A stretch of DNA of 64,000 bases, from assembly GCA_021816935.1 (NCBI GenBank), contig JAKAWR010000004.1, positions 88,435 through 152,434 of the forward strand, read 5' to 3'. This document shows positions 16,771-25,680 of this stretch, in pieces. The notes under the pieces were generated by a model that was given only the letters and a program-made list of their open reading frames with translations, was not told the DNA's origin and did not search any database. Numbering within the stretch: the first letter of the stretch is position 1; each line of letters opens with the position of its first letter. The position numbers were made by a program, and so were the translations under genes. This DNA comes from Actinomycetes bacterium (GTDB taxonomy: Bacteria > Actinomycetota > Acidimicrobiia > Acidimicrobiales > JAMCPL01).

Positions 16771-17844
16771 GTGGTGGTGTCAACAAGCGTACCGGTGTAT
16801 CGCAAGGGGCACCTCTTCGACGTCATCACGGTCGGTCACGCCATTGTCGACATCCTGGCAAGAGTTGATGACGCTTTGTTGGATACCTTAGGGCTCGTGA
16901 AGGGCCAGATGGCTTTGGTGGACCGAGATTCTCTTGCGGCGATCCTCGGATCTGTCGAGCAGCTGGCTATTGCACCGGGCGGATCCGCTGCCAATACCGC
17001 GACGGTTCTCACCTCGCTCGGGGCTACGAGCGCACTCCTCGGAAAGGTGGCCCGGGATGCTCTGGGCGACTCGTTCGTCTCCGCTGCGGCCGATCGGGGG
17101 ATAACGTTCTATCCGGGTCCCGACGTCCGGGCGGGAACAGCAGATGAGGACGGCACTGGGGGGAAGCGTCAGGGGACGGCCGCCTGTGCGGTGCTCGTTT
17201 CACCTGATGGCGAACGTACGATGGCGACCTATCTGGGAATAGCCTCGTCGCTCGACGAAGGGGACGTGACGGCCGACGTCATCGTCGGTGCTACCCTCCT
17301 CTATGTCGAGGGGTACTTGCTCGATTCTCCGACAGGTGCAATAGCCTGCCAGAGCGCAGTCGCTTACGCGTTAGACGACTCCACCGCCGTCGCGCTGTCT
17401 CTCTCCGACGCGGCGTGCGTGCGCCGGAACAAACCGGTCTTCCTGGATCTGCTCAGTCGAGCTTTTCTCGTATTCGGCAATGAACAGGAGGTGGGCGAGC
17501 TTTTCGGCACCAGGGAACCCGAGAGCCTGGCGCGGCTTCCGGTCGAGCTTAATGCGACCGGCGCCACCATCGTGCTCACTTGCGGGGCACGAGGCTCGTT
17601 CATCATCCAGCAAGGCTGCAGGCCATTGCACGTGGATTCTTACCCTACCGAGAAGGTGGTGGATGCGACAGGTGCCGGTGACGCTTACGCAGGGGGTTTC
17701 GTCTACGGATGGATGAGAGGACTGCCGCTGGAACGGTGTGGCCAACTGGCCAGCCTCTGCGCAGCGGAAGTGGTTTCCCACGTGGGAGCTTCTCCTGAGG
17801 TCGATCTGGCGGGGCTCGCGCGTGCCAACGGACTCATCTCCTGA
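16771..17844 (+). CDS. PfkB-family carbohydrate/adenosine kinase
   Basis: Phosphorylates a sugar or nucleoside using ATP; 357 residues. PfkB signature 1 is seen in PGGSAANTATVLTSLGA, and signature 2, including the catalytic Asp, in VVDATGAGDAYAGGFVYG. The start FDVITVGHAIVDILARVDD and the overall layout resemble actinobacterial adenosine kinases, so adenosine is the likeliest substrate. A short Gly/Lys-rich insert (EDGTGGKRQG) sits near residue 130. No Shine-Dalgarno precedes the GTG start, consistent with leaderless translation. Confidence 0.85.
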   Translation: MVVSTSVPVYRKGHLFDVITVGHAIVDILARVDDALLDTLGLVKGQMALVDRDSLAAILGSVEQLAIAPGGSAANTATVLTSLGATSALLGKVARDALGDSFVSAAADRGITFYPGPDVRAGTADEDGTGGKRQGTAACAVLVSPDGERTMATYLGIASSLDEGDVTADVIVGATLLYVEGYLLDSPTGAIACQSAVAYALDDSTAVALSLSDAACVRRNKPVFLDLLSRAFLVFGNEQEVGELFGTREPESLARLPVELNATGATIVLTCGARGSFIIQQGCRPLHVDSYPTEKVVDATGAGDAYAGGFVYGWMRGLPLERCGQLASLCAAEVVSHVGASPEVDLAGLARANGLIS

Positions 17845-18171
17845 TCGGTACTACGGCGAGCCGGGGACATGCAGCGCAGGAGCCGGCCGGACACGGGGAA
17901 GGTACTGGGGCGTCATCCGTTGCCTTTGCGGCCGCCGCCGGCCTGGTTGCCGGATACCCGACGCTGGACATCGGGCGACCGCAATCCCGTTCGGTAAGGG
18001 ACGGCTCAAGGGCGGCGAAAGTCTTAGCGCTGCGATACCTCCGACCGCGAGAGATGGTCGGCGGGCTCAGGGGTTCTTGAGATGGCTCCGTTCAGGAGGG
18101 GATAGCCTGTTTGGGGAGTTCCGCGCCGTCCAAGCGTAATGCGCCATGTCGGCGGGGCACGGAGGCTCCAG
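17845..18171. other. Intergenic gap of 327 bp before tRNA-Thr
   Basis: No gene, repeat or strong hairpin recognised. Short open frames here have no family resemblance. Confidence 0.4.
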
Positions 18172-18244
18172 GCCGGTGTGGCGCAGCTGGTAGCGCAGGC
18201 GACTTGTAATCGTCAGGCCGTGGGTTCGAGTCCCACCACCGGCT
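18172..18244 (+). tRNA. tRNA-Thr (anticodon TGT)
   Basis: The acceptor stem GCCGGTG pairs with CACCGGC. The T arm is GTGGG-TTCGAGT-CCCAC. The anticodon loop CTTGTAA gives anticodon TGT (18205-18207), reading ACA codons. It is 73 nt long; no CCA is encoded. Confidence 0.95.
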
Positions 18245-18402
18245 CTCCAAGCCCAGGTGATTTCGCGTCCGGCCAGATGCCTGCATCGCCGTCAGTCGAG
18301 GATCGTGGCCGAATGGAGTGTTCGTTCCCGGCTGTTCGTCGTCGGTCCGACCCGTTGTAGACCGGATCCGCGGAGGAGAGGCAAGCTGTTATAGGCTGCA
18401 AC

Positions 18403-20529
18403 ATGATGGGGCAGATGCGCCGGATCGCAGCGGTATTCCTCTTGGCAGCAGTGGTGTTTACAGGGTTGGCTGGGACCAGCGGGGGAGCGGCCCGGGGGGT
18501 GCCGGTCCCGACCGGTCGATCCGGGACGGCAACCGGCTCGGGCAGCGGAGGTCAGGTCGGTCAGGCGCATGTCGGTCAGGCGGGAGGCATGCCGGAGATC
18601 TCGTCTATGTATTCGACATTCCTCGCGCGCCATCCGAAGCTCGGTCCGGTGACGGTAGTCGATCTGCAGGGCACCACTCAGGACGAGCGCCTCCTCGCAA
18701 CCACCCTGCAGGGTATCGTTAACCGTTCCACGGCCCAGATGTACCTGATCGACACCGGCGCCACGGACGGAACGCCGCAAAGTCAGCAGTTCTGGCTCTC
18801 GCAGTACGAGAAGGAAGGTCTTGTCCAAGTGAAGGCGATGATGTCGTTTTCCCAGGCCGTTACCACCTTCGCCCACTACGGCGCGGGATATGTCCTGGCC
18901 TCCTACTCCGAGCCGTGGACGATCGACGTGGCAACGACCATTGCCGCCGCGGACGGCGGTGTAGTGGCAACGGACGCGACCGTTCCGGAGTTGCAAGCGG
19001 CGGGGCTCGAGCAGCTGGACGATACCGTCGGTCGCTGGAGCGATGCGGGATCTGCATACAGTTGGGAGGTCGGGCAGTACAAGGGCAAGCTGCCCTACGA
19101 CGGAGTGGCAATCCTCGGCCCCCAAGTGAACCGGCTCAGAGATTTTCTGGTTCAGCAGGGGATCCTTGCACTGTACGCGCTGCCTGGCGATTCGGACTTC
19201 GACCAGGTCTACTCGCTCATCAATCAGTATCCTGCCGACCATCCCATTTACGGGTACATCGCCCAGACCGGTCTCCAGGAGTTGCTGGCCATCAACAAGC
19301 TTTCGAGCGAGAATCGCATGATCGAGGCGTCCGACGCCATTTCGGACCTTTCGTTCCACGTGGCAGTCGGCGATCCGTTCACCCCGCCCGCCTATGCTCC
19401 GTCGCCGGTCCCCACGACGGTTCCATGTACCTCGAAGACCGTCAATGTCGTTGTGGCAATCACTGACGGGGATGCTCTCCCGGCGACGATGAACTTCGAG
19501 GCCCAAGCCGACGGCTGGCTCGATCCTCTGCGAGGGTCGTTGCCTATCGGGTGGAGCATGGCTCCCGCATTGGACGTGCTGGCTCCCGCCGTATGGGACT
19601 ACTACGCACGAACAGCCGGTCCGAACAACGAGCTCATCGACATGCTCGGCATCGGTTATACCCGCACGCAGTATCGTACGGACGCGCAATCGTTCTTCGA
19701 CGCCAGTTTTGAGGCAATGAAGGAGCTGGGGCTCAGGGCCTTCTGGTCGCTGGATTACGGCCTCCAGCCGACCGCTCCGGTCACCGCCGCACTTGCTTCG
19801 GCAGCCGGCGGCCGAGTGAGTGGAGTGCTTGACGGCTATTCCAACCTTGGACAGCCCGCGGTCTCGGAGGCGCCGGGAGGGCTGACGATCCTGAACAGCC
19901 AGGTGCTCAGCTACACTGACAACCCATCGCAAATAGCTGACCAGATAGCCGCGCTCGAGACGGAGCCGGAAGCGTTGCGCCCGCTCGTGTCGTTCTTCTC
20001 GGCGGGTGTCTGGACCAATCCGGCCGGCCAGTTGATCGCGACGCTGGATCCTCTCGCCAAGCAGGGCGTGAGGTTCCTTACGCCGACCCAGGCATTCACC
20101 TGCCTGGGGAGCTCGGGCACGGTCATACCGCCGCCGACGAGCGTGCCTACGGCAGTTCGCAGGTCGCCGCAGATTCCACCCTCGTCCGGTACCTCGACGA
20201 CCTCCCGGGCGACTTTCCAGGCAAGCTCTTCTGTGGCGGCCGGGACAGCGACGGCCGCAGCGGGAGCGATAAGGACGGGTCATGGCGGGAGCACCGGGAT
20301 TGGCGGGCCGGCCCGCTCGAGGGGCGGAGCCGTTGCCATCCGCAAGAGCGCAAGCGGGTCGTGGGGGAAGAAAGAGGCGATGGGAAGCAAGCGAGGACCA
20401 CTGGGGGTTGTGCGCAGCCGGCATCCAGCAACGGGAGCGCTCTGGCTGTGGCTGGGTCCCGTCCTTGCCATTCTAGCGATCACGACCGGCGTGACTGGCG
20501 TTCTCCGGAGGCGCCGACGCCGTTTATAA
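18403..20529 (+). CDS. Exported GxGYxYxP-type putative glycoside hydrolase, membrane anchored
   Basis: A 708-residue protein with a signal peptide (RIAAVFLLAAVVFTGLAG). The N-terminal region (VTVVDLQGTTQDERLLATTL, QGIVNRSTAQMYLI) and the middle match the layout of GxGYxYxP putative glycoside hydrolases, with a GWSMAPALDVLAPAVW-like segment. The C-terminus has a Ser/Thr/Ala-rich linker, a transmembrane helix (WLWLGPVLAILAITTGVTGV) and an arginine-rich tail, which points to cell-surface retention. The catalytic activity of the family is not well defined. The stop codon TAA abuts a degraded copy of the mobile repeat. The start could be 18403 or ATG 18415. Confidence 0.7.
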   Translation: MMGQMRRIAAVFLLAAVVFTGLAGTSGGAARGVPVPTGRSGTATGSGSGGQVGQAHVGQAGGMPEISSMYSTFLARHPKLGPVTVVDLQGTTQDERLLATTLQGIVNRSTAQMYLIDTGATDGTPQSQQFWLSQYEKEGLVQVKAMMSFSQAVTTFAHYGAGYVLASYSEPWTIDVATTIAAADGGVVATDATVPELQAAGLEQLDDTVGRWSDAGSAYSWEVGQYKGKLPYDGVAILGPQVNRLRDFLVQQGILALYALPGDSDFDQVYSLINQYPADHPIYGYIAQTGLQELLAINKLSSENRMIEASDAISDLSFHVAVGDPFTPPAYAPSPVPTTVPCTSKTVNVVVAITDGDALPATMNFEAQADGWLDPLRGSLPIGWSMAPALDVLAPAVWDYYARTAGPNNELIDMLGIGYTRTQYRTDAQSFFDASFEAMKELGLRAFWSLDYGLQPTAPVTAALASAAGGRVSGVLDGYSNLGQPAVSEAPGGLTILNSQVLSYTDNPSQIADQIAALETEPEALRPLVSFFSAGVWTNPAGQLIATLDPLAKQGVRFLTPTQAFTCLGSSGTVIPPPTSVPTAVRRSPQIPPSSGTSTTSRATFQASSSVAAGTATAAAGAIRTGHGGSTGIGGPARSRGGAVAIRKSASGSWGKKEAMGSKRGPLGVVRSRHPATGALWLWLGPVLAILAITTGVTGVLRRRRRRL

Positions 20530-20640
20530 CCTCAGCGGATAGGGAGGTCGAATGAGACGGTCCGGTGAACCGCCAAGAGAACCGTCGAAAGGAAGGAGTG
20601 GCGAAGCACTATTTCGCCCGAGATCTCCATCTTCCGCGGC
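20530..20640 (+). mobile_element. Degraded copy of the GAGCCTCAGCGG inverted-repeat element (about 111 bp)
   Basis: Starts CCTCAGCGGATAGGGAGGT right after the TAA stop of the preceding gene. It then matches the 109-bp element at 48783 through GAGACGGTCCG, ACCGTCGAAAGG and AAGGAGTGGCGAAGCACT to TTCGCCCGAGATC. The right end is decayed (about 20618-20640), so no target duplication can be assigned. It does not code for protein. Confidence 0.8.
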
Positions 20641-20730
20641 TATTGGTCCGGCTTGGGGACCGAGCAACTGAATCTAGACCGGCTGCCAAGACCGCCGCCG
20701 AATTCGCCGATCGGTCGGATCGCGAGGTGC

Positions 20731-21207
20731 CTACATAGCGAAGCTGCTGTCGCCGGCTATGGCGGTCGCTACCGCGGTTTCGCCGAAAAGGGCCACTGCG
20801 TGCGCGTGAGCCAGGTCCTCGATCTGGGTGTTGCTCTTCGTGAGGGTGCCCCGCGCTCCGAGAAGCATTTGCAGGGCCTTCAGGTGCCGCTGGTAGAGGT
20901 CGCTGATCTGCGCAAGCGTCGGTACCGTGCCCTCGAAGGGGTGGTACGCCTCCAGAGAAGCGGCGAGCTCCCGGGCGCCCGTCAGGATTGTCGCGACACG
21001 ATCGCCGTACTCGTCGTCGATCTCTTGCCACTGTTCGTCCGTGAGGGGGAAACCGTCCTGAAGCACCGTTACCGTTTCCCGATGATCGCGGAGGCCCTCT
21101 GTGCCGCTGAAGGCCCTATACCTCCAGTAGGCGGCTTGAGGACTGGGTAGGCGCCGCAGCCAGGAGTCCACGGCCGCCGCAGGATCAGTCGTTACTTCGC
21201 AGGTCAT
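20731..21207 (-). CDS. Hypothetical protein, about 158 residues
   Basis: Not recognised. The protein starts MTCEVTTDPAAAVDSWLRRL from an ATG with AAGGAGGGG directly upstream, so it is a well-initiated gene. The composition is that of a soluble, mostly helical protein, with an acidic stretch (LTDEQWQEIDDEYGDRVATI) and a YQRHLKALQMLLGARG helix. No signal peptide or transmembrane segment is seen. It sits alone between a mobile-element copy and an AT-richer promoter region. Confidence 0.65.
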   Translation of the reverse strand: MTCEVTTDPAAAVDSWLRRLPSPQAAYWRYRAFSGTEGLRDHRETVTVLQDGFPLTDEQWQEIDDEYGDRVATILTGARELAASLEAYHPFEGTVPTLAQISDLYQRHLKALQMLLGARGTLTKSNTQIEDLAHAHAVALFGETAVATAIAGDSSFAM

Positions 21208-21573
21208 GGTCCCCTCCTTTGAAAACATTGAAATGTCGGAGGCGACGACGGTTCCGAGCGCGCACGCGACGCCAGCTCTTCAGAAGGACGGAATCTATTT
21301 CCAGATGGCCGGAGGCCGGGCGGGCCTCGATGACACGAGACGCCATGACAGCGCCGAGCAACTACCGCCACTACCTATAACGATAACAGATCGAGATCTC
21401 AATTGTGTGGATAATGCGGCAAAGAGCCACATCTGATGACAGTATCCGGCCTGGGGAACGGACGTGGGGGGAGGGCGGTCTGCGCATGGGCGGGGGTCAT
21501 GGGGAGGGATCCGGGGATCCTCAGGGGCATGCCCGACGGGAAAATCTCCTACAGGATCGCTAGAGTTGGTGTG
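21208..21573. other. Intergenic region of about 366 bp between divergent genes
   Basis: Contains the promoters of the divergent hypothetical and DUF4232 genes. An AT-rich stretch near 21375-21415 is the most promoter-like part. No RNA gene, repeat or gene is recognised. Confidence 0.4.
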
Positions 21574-22263
21574 ATGCCGCAGGACCCTCCAGTAATCACC
21601 GCCTGCGGCCGCATTGCCCGGGCAGTGACGGTCGCATCGATGCTGGCGCTTGTATCGGTTGCAGCGGCAGCGTGCTCGGCCAACACCGGTAATACGGGAG
21701 GAAAGCTGACGGCGCCCACCAGCACTCCTGCCACCACGTCTCACTCGCACTCGAGCGGATCCGGCAACACGACGACGACCTCGTCGACTACCACCACGCC
21801 TACGACCACGACGGGGCGCGCCGTTCCCGCACGCTGCACGGCGAGCCAGGTGACGGCCGCTTTTACCCAGCTAGGGGCATCTGCCGGCACGGTATACGCC
21901 AGCTTCACCCTTACCAATTCGTCCGGTTCGACGTGCTCGCTCAACGGGTATGCGGCTCTGGAGTTCTATGACGCCTCTGGTAGCTTGCTGGCCACGGAGC
22001 TGGTGCATAACGGGACCTCCGCGGTTACCAGGTTCATGCCCGTGCCGGTAACCCTCGAGCCTTCGGCCTCAGCGTCGTTCAACGTCGCCTACAGCGACGT
22101 ATCGGCAAGCCAGGGCTCCTGCAGCGCTTCTTCTTACGTAGCGATTGCTCTGCCCGGTGGGACCTTTCATTACCCGACGCTGCTTACCCTGAGCGAATCG
22201 CTGGCTCCGTGCTCGGGGCGGCTGAACGTATCCGCCCTCTATGCCGGGCCGTCACAGCATTGA
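21574..22263 (+). CDS. DUF4232 lipoprotein
   Basis: A 229-residue exported protein. The signal sequence (RAVTVASMLALVSVAAAAC) ends in a lipobox with the modified cysteine. A Ser/Thr-rich spacer of about 40 residues (with TTTTSSTTTTPTTTT) then leads to a DUF4232 beta-domain: CTASQVTAAFTQLGASAGT, FTLTNSSGSTCSLNGYAALE, FYDASGSLL, and ending ALPGGTFHYPTLL. Function unknown; it is common on actinobacterial surfaces. ATG 21574 is chosen as the start of the signal peptide. The stop overlaps the next gene's TTG start (TTGA). Confidence 0.8.
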   Translation: MPQDPPVITACGRIARAVTVASMLALVSVAAAACSANTGNTGGKLTAPTSTPATTSHSHSSGSGNTTTTSSTTTTPTTTTGRAVPARCTASQVTAAFTQLGASAGTVYASFTLTNSSGSTCSLNGYAALEFYDASGSLLATELVHNGTSAVTRFMPVPVTLEPSASASFNVAYSDVSASQGSCSASSYVAIALPGGTFHYPTLLTLSESLAPCSGRLNVSALYAGPSQH

Positions 22264-23405
22264 CGGAACGCCAGTCATCGCCGGCGTCCCTATCCGCTGA
22301 GGCCCTAAGCCACGGGAATTCCGGTCCTTTGCGGCTCGGCGGTCTGGGGCTGGTGCTCCCGACGTTTGCTGTAGATCGTGCGGAGCTCCCGAGTGCCAGG
22401 CACCTTGCCTCCGTCGCGGCCGAAGCTGAGCGTGCCGGTGCGACCGGGATCTGGAGCTGCGACCATCTATTCTGGCGCACTCCGTTGATCGAATGCCTGT
22501 CGTCGCTGGCCGTCGCGGCGACATCGACGCAGGGGAGCGTGCTTGGAGCCAGCGTGCTGCAGGTGCCACTCAGGTCTGCACCCGTGATCGCCAAGCAGGC
22601 GGGCAGTCTGCAGCAGCTGAGCAACGGCCGTCTTGTTCTCGGGGTGGGCGTCGGTTCTCACGAGCCGGAGTATGCCGAGGCCGGCGCCACTTTTCGCTCG
22701 CGGGGCAGGCGTCTTGACGCGGCGATTGCAGAGCTGAGGCGCCTCTGGGACGGGGGGCACGGCCGCCCGGGATATGCCCAGCTCCCGGTTCCCGATCCGG
22801 CCATTCCCGTGTTCGTCGGCGGTTCGAGCCCGAGGGCGCTTGCGCGGGCGGCGGCGGCCGGCGACGGGTGGATCGCGAATTTCGTCGATCCCGAGGAGTA
22901 TTCAGCGCACCTCGCGGTGCTGGAGGACATCGCTGAGGCGAGCGGGAAAGATCCCACTCTAGTCCGCAGGCTCGTCCTGCTGTTCGTCTCTGTGGGTGGA
23001 GAGGATCCTCGTGGGCGGGGGCTCGCATGGATGTCGGCCCTGTACGGCCTGCCGGAGAAGGCGTTCGGTCGCCACTTGGTGCATGGTAGTCCAGGAGACT
23101 GTGCTGCTCGTATTGGCGAGTACGTCGAAGCGGGAGCCGAGCACGTGGTGGTGTTCTACGCAGGTGACGATCCGCTGGCACCGTTCTCGTCGCTCGCGCT
23201 GGCTTCCCGGAAGGCCGAGCTCTTTACGGCGGGTGGTGCGGATTCGCTTTCATCCGGTGCCGTCCCCCACACTGGTGATGCTGCTGGAGGGAGCACTAAT
23301 ATGACTGCAAGGCGGCGAACGCCCGCGCTGGCCGATCGCCTGCCAGAACGGGTATTGCCGGAAAGGGTGGGATCTGCGTATGGGACTGCACAGCGGGATC
23401 GCTGA
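22260..23405 (+). CDS. LLM-class flavin/F420-dependent oxidoreductase
   Basis: Luciferase-like TIM-barrel oxidoreductase, about 381 residues. Family features are LGLVLPTFAVDRAELP, GATGIWSCDHLFW, QVPLRSAPVIAKQAGSLQQL followed by SNGRLVLGVGVG, and IPVFVGGSSPRALARAAAAG. Whether FMN or F420 is used cannot be decided from the sequence. TTG 22260 overlaps the upstream TGA. The first residues (SLSAEAL) are encoded by a solo end of the mobile repeat at 22287-22306, upstream of the conserved barrel start. The C-terminal 45 residues are low-complexity. A GTG at 22209 is the alternative start. Confidence 0.82.
   Translation: MTERQSSPASLSAEALSHGNSGPLRLGGLGLVLPTFAVDRAELPSARHLASVAAEAERAGATGIWSCDHLFWRTPLIECLSSLAVAATSTQGSVLGASVLQVPLRSAPVIAKQAGSLQQLSNGRLVLGVGVGSHEPEYAEAGATFRSRGRRLDAAIAELRRLWDGGHGRPGYAQLPVPDPAIPVFVGGSSPRALARAAAAGDGWIANFVDPEEYSAHLAVLEDIAEASGKDPTLVRRLVLLFVSVGGEDPRGRGLAWMSALYGLPEKAFGRHLVHGSPGDCAARIGEYVEAGAEHVVVFYAGDDPLAPFSSLALASRKAELFTAGGADSLSSGAVPHTGDAAGGSTNMTARRRTPALADRLPERVLPERVGSAYGTAQRDR
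22287..22306. repeat. Solo end of the GAGCCTCAGCGG element inside the LLM gene
   Basis: TCCCTATCCGCTGAGGCCCT matches the 20-bp right end with one mismatch and is followed by TAAG, the usual target. No left end or interior sequence is visible nearby. Confidence 0.65.
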
Positions 23406-23506
23406 GGAGTTGTGTAAGCACAGGTACCCGGCCTCAGGTAGATCGGGTCGCTTCGATTCCATTTGGGCAATCCGAGCAGGATAGGCAGAGCGAAGAGAGG
23501 AAAGCG

Positions 23507-24676
23507 GTGGCGGCGCAGGTCAGCATAATCGGCATTGGAATGACCGAGATGAGCACGCGCGATCGTTCGGTGAACGCTCTCGCGGTGGAGGCGGTAGAGG
23601 AGGCTCTACACGATGCCGGACTGGCACCGGGCCAGGTCGGGCTTGTCGTGTTCGCGAATTCTCTCGGCGGGAGGCTTTCGGACCAGGGATGCATCAGGGG
23701 TCAGGCGTGGCTCAAGGATGCCGGTCTCAGCGGCGCGGGCGTCGTCAACGTCGACAACTCCTGCGCCAGCGGCTCGTCCGCGCTCCATATGGCCTTTCTC
23801 GCCGTTCACGCCGGCGAATCTCCTGTTCTTGCAGTGGGCGTCGAGAAAATGTGGACGGGGGACAGGGAGGCGACTATCGGAGCGATCGAGGATGCGCTTC
23901 CGGCAGACGAGAGGCCGGACCTTAGGGACCGTCTTGCCGTTGAGGCCTCCGGCAGCGTTTTCATGGGTTTCAATTCAATGTGGGCGAAGGAACAGATCGC
24001 CTCCCGCGGTACGACGTTGGATGAGATGGCGGCTACGGCATCCAAGGCGTATGCCCTGGGTGCATCAAACCCGCTGGCACAGCATCGCAAGCCACTGGGC
24101 GCGGACGAAATCCTGGCATCGAGGGTCATCGCGCCCCCCCTTACGCGGCTCATGTGCTCCTCGTTCACCGACGGTGCGGCGGCGGTCGTGGTAGCCGGTG
24201 GCAAGGTGGCAGGAGCTCCCAGGATCCGTGAAAGCGTGCTCCGGTCCGGGTCGGGAGAACTGGAGTACCACGCTCGGATGGCTCAGGTTCTGAGCGAGTC
24301 CTGGAATCTGGCGGGTATGGAGCCGGGCGATGTGGATGTCCTGGAGGTTCATGACGCTACGAGCGCGGAGGAGTTGTATGCGCTGGAGGCGCTCGGTTTC
24401 TTCGACACGGGCATGGCGGGTGCTGCTACCGCTCGGGGAGAGACGCTGCCCGCGGCCACGCGAACCTGCGTCAATCCTTCCGGTGGGCTTGTGGCACGCG
24501 GGCATGCCCTTGCGGCTACGGGGATCTGCCAGGTGGTGGAGCTGGCTATCCAGCTGCGGGGCCACGCGGGAGAGCGCCAGCAGCCCGGTGCGAGAATCGG
24601 CGCAGCGGTGAATACCGGAGGGATAGTGAGAGGTGATGCCGCAACCGTGGGTATTCATGTTCTGGAGCGGGGCTGA
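23507..24676 (+). CDS. Thiolase family protein (SCP-x / acetyl-CoA acetyltransferase like)
   Basis: A 389-residue thiolase-fold enzyme acting on acyl-CoA. The nucleophilic cysteine is in VDNSCASGSSALHMAF. The C-terminal catalytic region has CVNPSGGLVARGHALAATGI (conserved His) and a final AVNTGGIVRGDAA glycine loop. The third motif lacks a clear Cys, as in many SCP-x-like thiolases. The GTG start has GAGAGGAAAG upstream. It is a paralogue of the gene at 47179. The next gene, KAS III, starts 28 bp later, which suggests a joint role in acyl condensation or steroid/lipid degradation. Confidence 0.85.
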   Translation: MAAQVSIIGIGMTEMSTRDRSVNALAVEAVEEALHDAGLAPGQVGLVVFANSLGGRLSDQGCIRGQAWLKDAGLSGAGVVNVDNSCASGSSALHMAFLAVHAGESPVLAVGVEKMWTGDREATIGAIEDALPADERPDLRDRLAVEASGSVFMGFNSMWAKEQIASRGTTLDEMAATASKAYALGASNPLAQHRKPLGADEILASRVIAPPLTRLMCSSFTDGAAAVVVAGGKVAGAPRIRESVLRSGSGELEYHARMAQVLSESWNLAGMEPGDVDVLEVHDATSAEELYALEALGFFDTGMAGAATARGETLPAATRTCVNPSGGLVARGHALAATGICQVVELAIQLRGHAGERQQPGARIGAAVNTGGIVRGDAATVGIHVLERG

Positions 24677-24704
24677 AGGTGTCGAGTAGTCCAAGGGAAG
24701 GTCG

Positions 24705-25631
24705 ATGGCCGGAGCTGTAACCATAGGATGGGGATCGAGCGTCCCCGACAACGTGGTTACGAACGACGACCTTGCGAAGCGGCTCGACACTTCCAACGAG
24801 TGGATACTGGAGCGCACCGGTATAAGGGAGCGCCACATGGGGGGCGTTACGTCGGAACTTGCGATCGCGGCTGCCAAGGAGGCGCTTGCTTCGGCAGGGA
24901 TGGAGCCGGGGGACATCGACCTGCTCGTGCTCGCGACCACGACTCCCGATGCACTTGTGCCGGGCACCTCCGCTATCGTCCAGGGCGCCCTCGGCACCAG
25001 GGGAGGAGCGTTCGATGTCAATGCCGCGTGCTCCGGTTTCATCTACTCGCTTGTAGCGGCGCACGGCTTCGTTCTCGCCGGGTCGAAACGGGTCCTTCTG
25101 ATAGGTGCCGAGACCCTGTCCAGCATTACCGATATGAACGACAGGACCCTGGCGGTGATAGTAGGCGACGGGGCTGCAGCCGTGGTCCTGGAGGCAGTGC
25201 CCGGGCAGGGGGAGCTACTGTCATGGAACCTCGGTGCCGACGGGTTGCTGCGGCACCTTCTCTGCTGCGAACACGGCGGTTACCTGTTCATGGATGGCAA
25301 GGAGATTTTCCGGCGAGCAGTGAGGATCGTAGTGGACTCTGCCCGTGAAGCTATTGTCGCGGCAGGAGTGACTTCGGAGCAGGTCGACCTGTTCGTGCCC
25401 CACCAGGCCAATGTGCGTATCATCGACGCGGCGAGGGAGAGGCTCGGTATCCCCGAAGAGCGGGCGATGGTCACGATTGACCGGTACGGCAACACGTCGT
25501 CTTCCTCGATCCCCCTTGCCCTTGTCGCAGCCATAACCGAAGGCAGGTTGCACGCAGGAGACCTAGTCCTGCTCTCGGGTTTCGGAGCCGGAATGACGTG
25601 GGGAAGCGCTCTGCTCAGGTGGGGCGGCTGA
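24705..25631 (+). CDS. 3-oxoacyl-ACP synthase III family (FabH-like)
   Basis: A 308-residue condensing enzyme. The catalytic triad is visible: Cys in VNAACSGFIYSLVAAHG, His in VPHQANVRIIDAARERLG, Asn in RYGNTSSSSIPLAL. The N-terminal TSNEWILERTGIRERH motif is typical of FabH. It should start or extend fatty-acid or related acyl chains; acyl specificity is unknown. It follows the thiolase gene with a GGGAAGG ribosome site. A second fatty-acid locus is not visible, so a specialised role is possible. Confidence 0.9.
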   Translation: MAGAVTIGWGSSVPDNVVTNDDLAKRLDTSNEWILERTGIRERHMGGVTSELAIAAAKEALASAGMEPGDIDLLVLATTTPDALVPGTSAIVQGALGTRGGAFDVNAACSGFIYSLVAAHGFVLAGSKRVLLIGAETLSSITDMNDRTLAVIVGDGAAAVVLEAVPGQGELLSWNLGADGLLRHLLCCEHGGYLFMDGKEIFRRAVRIVVDSAREAIVAAGVTSEQVDLFVPHQANVRIIDAARERLGIPEERAMVTIDRYGNTSSSSIPLALVAAITEGRLHAGDLVLLSGFGAGMTWGSALLRWGG

Positions 25632-25680
25632 CAGCCGGTGTGCGGCTGATGCGCACGCGATCGGAACGGCAGAGCGCGCC

